Below, piece after piece: positions 23,248 to 25,882 of a stretch of DNA of 25,882 nt (its first letter is position 1; every line of letters begins with the position of its first letter). The notes under the pieces were generated by a model. That model did no database searches. It was given only the letters and a program-made list of their open reading frames with translations, and was not told where the DNA came from. A program made the position numbers and the translations under genes. Source of the stretch: an uncultured Prevotellaceae bacterium (GTDB lineage: Bacteria; Bacteroidota; Bacteroidia; Bacteroidales; Bacteroidaceae); contig CALAEY010000107.1 of the NCBI GenBank assembly GCA_937891085.1, positions 1 to 25,882 on the forward strand. The letters are read 5' to 3'.

Positions 23248-24840
23248 TCACCCATTCTTCAGGCGCTCTTCCTCCAAGTCTACATTGCGTACAAACTGGC
23301 GTATGATCTCCTCGCTGATTTCGGGGTGCTCGCGATTGATGTGGTAGAGCAGCATGCGCTGCTTCTGACAGAGCTTATAGAAGTATTTCTTGTCCTCTTC
23401 CTTAGTAGGCATGATTTTCTTCTTTTGGCTCAGTTCGTCTTCCCAGTACTCTGTCAGATAGTCCACCAGCGTCTGCTCTTCTGTGGTGGTGGCAGGGTGT
23501 CGCTGTATGTACTCGAGGCTCCACTGCGATAGCTCCATCTGAATGAGCCTGCGGGCAGTGTCTTCTGGGATGTGGTCGTTATACTCAGGAAACTTCACCC
23601 GCTTCAGGAGGGCAGAGAGCGTGGAACCCTGCAGCAGCAGGGTGATCAGTATGATGATGAACGTGAGATACAGCACCAAATGGCGGTGTGGGAAAGGTTC
23701 GCCAGTAGCCTCTACCACTAGGGGGATAGACAGGGCTGCAGCCAGAGCCAGCACACCACGCATGCCACTCCAACCCACTATGCAGCAGGTAGGAAGGTCG
23801 AAGAGGAACTTACGGTTGAGGTCACCGTTCAGCTTCCCGCATAGCCAGGAGAACACCATTATGGCCAGTGAAGTGCCAAAGCGCACCACGATGATCAACG
23901 CTGTCAGCGCCACACCCCACAGCGTGACTGTTACCAGACTGAGTCCCTCCTGCTCTATGCCACTCACCACCTCAGGCAGGTCGAGTCCCAGCAGAAGGAA
24001 GGCAAATCCGTTGAGCAGGAACGCAAAATTGCGCCACACGTTCAGGCCCTGAATACGTGTCTCACTGTCGAGTATCTTCACATTAGAATAGCCCAGCATC
24101 ATGCCACCGCTCACCACTGCCAGCACGCCCGATGCCCCTATGGCCTCGCCTATCAGATACATGATGTATGGAGCTATGAGACTCAGCACTATAGACACCT
24201 TGGTATCTGTGCGCAGCCAGCGCATCAGCTTCACCAGCGCCATCGTCACCAGCAAGCCCACGCCTACACCACCCAGCACCATCCAGAGAAAAAGGAGCGA
24301 AGCCTGCCCCGCATCAAACGACCCCGTAGCCACAGCCACTAGGGCGAAGCTGAACACTATCAGAGAGGAGGCATCGTTGAGCATACTCTCCGTCTCTATG
24401 ATGGTAGATACACGGCTGGGTACCTTCACATATTTCATTATCACGTTGGCACTCACAGCATCAGTAGAGGCCACGATGCCACCCAGCAAGAAGCCCGTCG
24501 ACAGTGATATGCCTGGTATCAGCCATACAGCCAGCAGGGCCACCGACAGGGCCGTGAGCAGCACCAGCAGGAAGGCGTAGCTCAAGATGATGCGCCACCA
24601 GTTGCGCATCTCCTTCACAGACACGCTCATCGCACTTTCATAGAGCAATGGCGGCAGGAATATGATAAGGATCAGTTCAGGATCCAATGTGATTTTAGGC
24701 AAACCCGGGATAAGACCCACAACCAGACCGAACAACACCAGCAATACGGGATAAGCAATCTTCAGTTTACTGCCCAGCATGGTGAGCAATGAGATTACTA
24801 CAATCATCGAGATGACATAAATGGCAAAACTCTCTATCAT
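23248..24840 (-). CDS. CPA1-family Na+/H+ antiporter (NhaP/YjcE type)
   Basis: I start at ATG 24840 (MIESFAIYVISMIVV). The frame extends to 24930, but the extra residues are not membrane-like and would include the promoter. The 530-residue protein has about twelve hydrophobic helices up to residue 420, then a charged cytoplasmic tail of about 110 residues. Family markers are FLPPLLYESA (61-70), the ion-site region GGIVASTDAVSANVIM, ETESMLNDASSLIVF with the Asn-Asp pair, and GWSGMRGVLALAAALSIPL. It should exchange Na+ or K+ for H+ across the inner membrane in pH and salt homeostasis. The gene is monocistronic, with a promoter at 24868-24901 flanked by a 16-bp palindrome. Its stop abuts that of the convergent serine hydrolase gene. 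Confidence 0.9.
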   Translation of the reverse strand: MIESFAIYVISMIVVISLLTMLGSKLKIAYPVLLVLFGLVVGLIPGLPKITLDPELILIIFLPPLLYESAMSVSVKEMRNWWRIILSYAFLLVLLTALSVALLAVWLIPGISLSTGFLLGGIVASTDAVSANVIMKYVKVPSRVSTIIETESMLNDASSLIVFSFALVAVATGSFDAGQASLLFLWMVLGGVGVGLLVTMALVKLMRWLRTDTKVSIVLSLIAPYIMYLIGEAIGASGVLAVVSGGMMLGYSNVKILDSETRIQGLNVWRNFAFLLNGFAFLLLGLDLPEVVSGIEQEGLSLVTVTLWGVALTALIIVVRFGTSLAIMVFSWLCGKLNGDLNRKFLFDLPTCCIVGWSGMRGVLALAAALSIPLVVEATGEPFPHRHLVLYLTFIIILITLLLQGSTLSALLKRVKFPEYNDHIPEDTARRLIQMELSQWSLEYIQRHPATTTEEQTLVDYLTEYWEDELSQKKKIMPTKEEDKKYFYKLCQKQRMLLYHINREHPEISEEIIRQFVRNVDLEEERLKNG

Positions 24841-24867
24841 TTTCTTCTGCTTCTTAGATTCCGACTG

Positions 24868-24901
24868 CAAAGTTATACAAAAAAACGGGAGAAAAGCCAA
24901 A
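24868..24901 (-). promoter_or_regulatory. Promoter of the antiporter gene
   Basis: Minus strand: TTTG (24901-24898), 22 bases, then TAACTTTG (24875-24868). The -7 box matches TAnnTTTG exactly, and the ATG lies 27 bases downstream. Confidence 0.6.
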
Positions 24902-24907
24902 TTCATT

Positions 24908-24923
24908 TGTCTTTTAAAAGACA
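24908..24923. promoter_or_regulatory. Perfect 16-bp palindrome next to the antiporter promoter, candidate operator
   Basis: TGTCTTTTAAAAGACA is fully self-complementary and lies six bases upstream of the -33 element. The position and symmetry suit a dimeric regulator. The binding protein is unknown. Confidence 0.5.
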
Positions 24924-24958
24924 CCCACATTTCAATTTCAGATTTCAGTTATTTTTCA

Positions 24959-24982
24959 GCCCCCCCCATTTTGGGGCAAAAT
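24959..24982. repeat. C8 tract with short inverted repeat
   Basis: Eight consecutive C at 24960-24967 are followed by ATTTTGGGGCAAAAT (24968-24982), with 6-bp arms around GGG. The CCCC/GGGG pairing offers an alternative hairpin. Confidence 0.6.
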
Positions 24983-25013
24983 TTACCCTTCTGTGAGTAC
25001 ATCTATATATTGT

Positions 25014-25057
25014 TTATATTATATAATATATATACATATATATATTATATAATATAA
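25014..25057. repeat. 44-bp AT palindrome
   Basis: Two perfect 21-bp arms consisting only of A and T surround a central CA. The left arm begins TTATATTATATAAT and the right arm ends ATTATATAATATAA. Confidence 0.85.
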
Positions 25058-25149
25058 CTTCTATACACATCTGCCCGAAGCCAGAATAAGCACGCAGAAT
25101 AACTGAAATTGAAATTGAAATGGGCTTATGAATAACTGAGGGCTCAACT

Positions 25150-25305
25150 GCATATTTATGCAATTCTGAGAGGGGTACAAAAGGCCTCCCCCATGCAGAA
25201 ATTTAAACTTTCAGGTGAGGGCGTAAAAATTTCTCCGTGAGGAAAGTAAAATCTCCTCACGAGAGGGGGTATATACATTGTGCTTGTATAACCGCATATT
25301 TATGC
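25150..25305. repeat. Two copies of a near-palindromic dodecamer plus a hairpin
   Basis: GCATATTTATGC occurs at 25150-25161 and again at 25294-25305, in similar contexts (AACTGCAT... and AACCGCAT...). Between them GTGAGGA (25237-25243) and TCCTCAC (25254-25260) form a perfect 7-bp stem with a 10-base loop. Confidence 0.65.
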
Positions 25306-25433
25306 AGTTTCCCTGAAAAAGCTTCATTTCAATTTCAATTTCAATTATTTTGTGCATACATCTATCCCAAACCTTAACTACTTTGAAAAAAAGGAAGAAC
25401 TTTGGAAAAACGTTATTCAGTTGGCAGTATGCG

Positions 25434-25793
25434 TAATCCGCCCCATACCCGTTCACTTTCCGGGGGCTCTTCAAGGCCCCAATGAGGTATGAAAAAGCCT
25501 CTTTTTGATGTCCATTCATTCAGAAAAAGAATGAAAGAGTGGACATTATGGACATTGAAACGACATTTTTCCGGCTGATGCCCGTTCACCTCCAAAGCGG
25601 AGGCGCGGAAGCGGCCTTTTTCCGCCCCATGCCCGTTCAATCGGAGCAAGGTTACGAATCTTTTCCGCCCGATACCCATTCACTGGAAGGACGGGCTGAC
25701 GCCATCGACATCGTCTCTTTTCCGGAGTATGCCCGTTCAGTCGTGGCGGGGAGTCAGGTATCCTCAGCCTTTTTCCGCTCCATATCCGTTCAC
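25434..25793. repeat. Array of seven bipartite repeats with a variable four-base core
   Basis: Copies are at 25438-25456, 25503-25521 (diverged), 25571-25589, 25622-25640, 25665-25683, 25722-25740 and 25775-25793. The pattern is TTTCCG, four variable bases (CCCC, GCTG, CCCC, CCCG, GAGT, CTCC), then ATRCCCGTTCA. Distances between copies are 63, 70, 51, 43, 57 and 53 bases. The spacers differ from one another, and one contains a perfect hairpin (CCTCC, AAAGC, GGAGG at 25589-25603). Confidence 0.85.
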
Positions 25794-25811
25794 TCTTTGG
25801 TGCTATACACC

Positions 25812-25819
25812 TATCTTTG
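25812..25819 (+). promoter_or_regulatory. -7 box for the truncated gene at the window end
   Basis: TATCTTTG matches TAnnTTTG and lies 31 bases before the ATG at 25851. The -33 position (about 25788) falls inside the last copy of the bipartite repeat, and no clear TTTG is seen there. Confidence 0.5.
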
Positions 25820-25846
25820 TACTGGGGAATCAACAAACACCAGTAC
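25819..25846 (+). other. 5' leader hairpin upstream of the last gene
   Basis: GTACTGG (25819-25825) and CCAGTAC (25840-25846) form a perfect 7-bp stem with a 14-base loop, ending four bases before the ATG. It could restrict translation initiation. Confidence 0.5.
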
Positions 25847-25850
25847 ATAT

Positions 25851-25882
25851 ATGGCAGGAACAGTAAAGGAAATGAGCCTAAT
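25851..25882 (+). CDS. Start of a gene cut off by the window, possibly an IS21-type transposase
   Basis: Ten codons and two bases are visible, reading MAGTVKEMSL. The -7 box 31 bases upstream supports the start. The N-terminus is reminiscent of IstA-type transposases of IS21-like elements, which often begin with a short polar stretch before M-S-x-I-K-Q. With only ten residues this is weak, and another family is quite possible. Confidence 0.4.
   Translation, partial: MAGTVKEMSL

Larger units (their letters stand above)
24928..25349. repeat. Three copies of a 25-bp arm in alternating orientation
   Basis: Arm A at 24928-24953 (CATTTCAATTTCAGATTTCA, then GTTATT) is forward. Arm B at 25098-25122 (AATAACTGAAATTGAAATTG, then AAATG) is inverted. 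Arm C at 25325-25349 is forward. B and C are inverted repeats with one mismatch in 25 bases. A differs from C by one inserted base and one substitution. A-B encloses about 145 bases and B-C about 200. Both A and C are followed by a shared TGTGnnTACATCTAT (24992-25006 and 25351-25365). Confidence 0.75.
24931..25850. other. Gene-free, repeat-rich region between the antiporter and the next gene
   Basis: About 0.9 kb with no convincing gene. The minus-strand frames of 88-102 residues at 25211-25848 are made of repeats and resemble no known protein. In order the region contains the 25-bp arms A, B and C, a C8 tract, a 44-bp AT palindrome, two copies of a near-palindromic dodecamer, a 7-bp stem hairpin at 25237-25260, and the seven-copy bipartite repeat array at 25434-25793. 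Each is listed separately. Confidence 0.75.

Noticed and set aside
25434..25793. CRISPR array
   Set aside because: Repeats are short, diverged and irregularly spaced, and no cas gene is in the window.
25211..25848. Three overlapping minus-strand frames of 88-102 codons with NGH/NGY-x-x-E-K repeats
   Set aside because: They are translations of the DNA repeat array. Repeat spacing is not a multiple of three throughout, and each frame covers only part of the array.

Overview
The window looks like chromosome of a member of the Bacteroidales, most likely Prevotellaceae. The gene families, the suf/infB gene order, and several promoters of the Bacteroidetes type (TTTG, about 19-22 bases, TAnnTTTG) all point that way. 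The genus is an inference; no rRNA or other phylogenetic marker was compared. No tRNA, rRNA or CRISPR array was seen.

Layout. (1) 1-375: the 3' end of a PA14-domain protein, probably the tail of a secreted glycoside hydrolase, followed by a strong hairpin and a small degenerate 22-bp tandem repeat. (2) 688-2371: a complete-looking IS1634-type insertion sequence, inserted about 20 bp beyond the comF stop. (3) 2392-7547, minus strand: TPR/OmpA-like lipoprotein, TlpA-like lipoprotein with a cysteine-free active site, comM-like AAA ATPase and comF, possibly one transcription unit. (4) 7641-9751: xerD, diverging from aroQ and a class I O-methyltransferase that overlaps aroQ by ATGA. (5) 9775-21623, minus strand: ten co-oriented housekeeping genes, rimP-nusA-infB-cvpA-sufB-sufC-sufD-sufS-rbfA-lolE-like, combining translation and transcription factors, the SUF Fe-S assembly machine and an outer-membrane lipoprotein exporter subunit. 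(6) 21767-23247: a small membrane-anchored protein of unknown function and a serine hydrolase of the beta-lactamase/esterase fold, meeting an Na+/H+ antiporter (23248-24840, minus) stop to stop. (7) 24841-25850: about 1 kb without a convincing gene but very rich in structure. (8) 25851-25882: the first codons of a plus-strand gene that runs off the window.

The protein-coding part is mostly ordinary. The unexplained signal is in the non-coding DNA. The 24.9-25.85 kb region holds, in order, a perfect 16-bp palindrome next to the antiporter promoter, a C8 tract, a 44-bp AT palindrome, three copies of a 25-bp arm in alternating orientation (forward, inverted, forward), and seven copies of a bipartite repeat (TTTCCG, four variable bases, ATRCCCGTTCA) spaced 43-70 bp apart up to the promoter of the next gene. 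Smaller oddities lie between the operon genes, notably 14 in-register heptamers between sufD and sufS, six of them like the plant telomere repeat and one overlapping the sufS start codon. The rimP operon leader carries a candidate intrinsic attenuator. All functional readings of these elements are inference from sequence alone.
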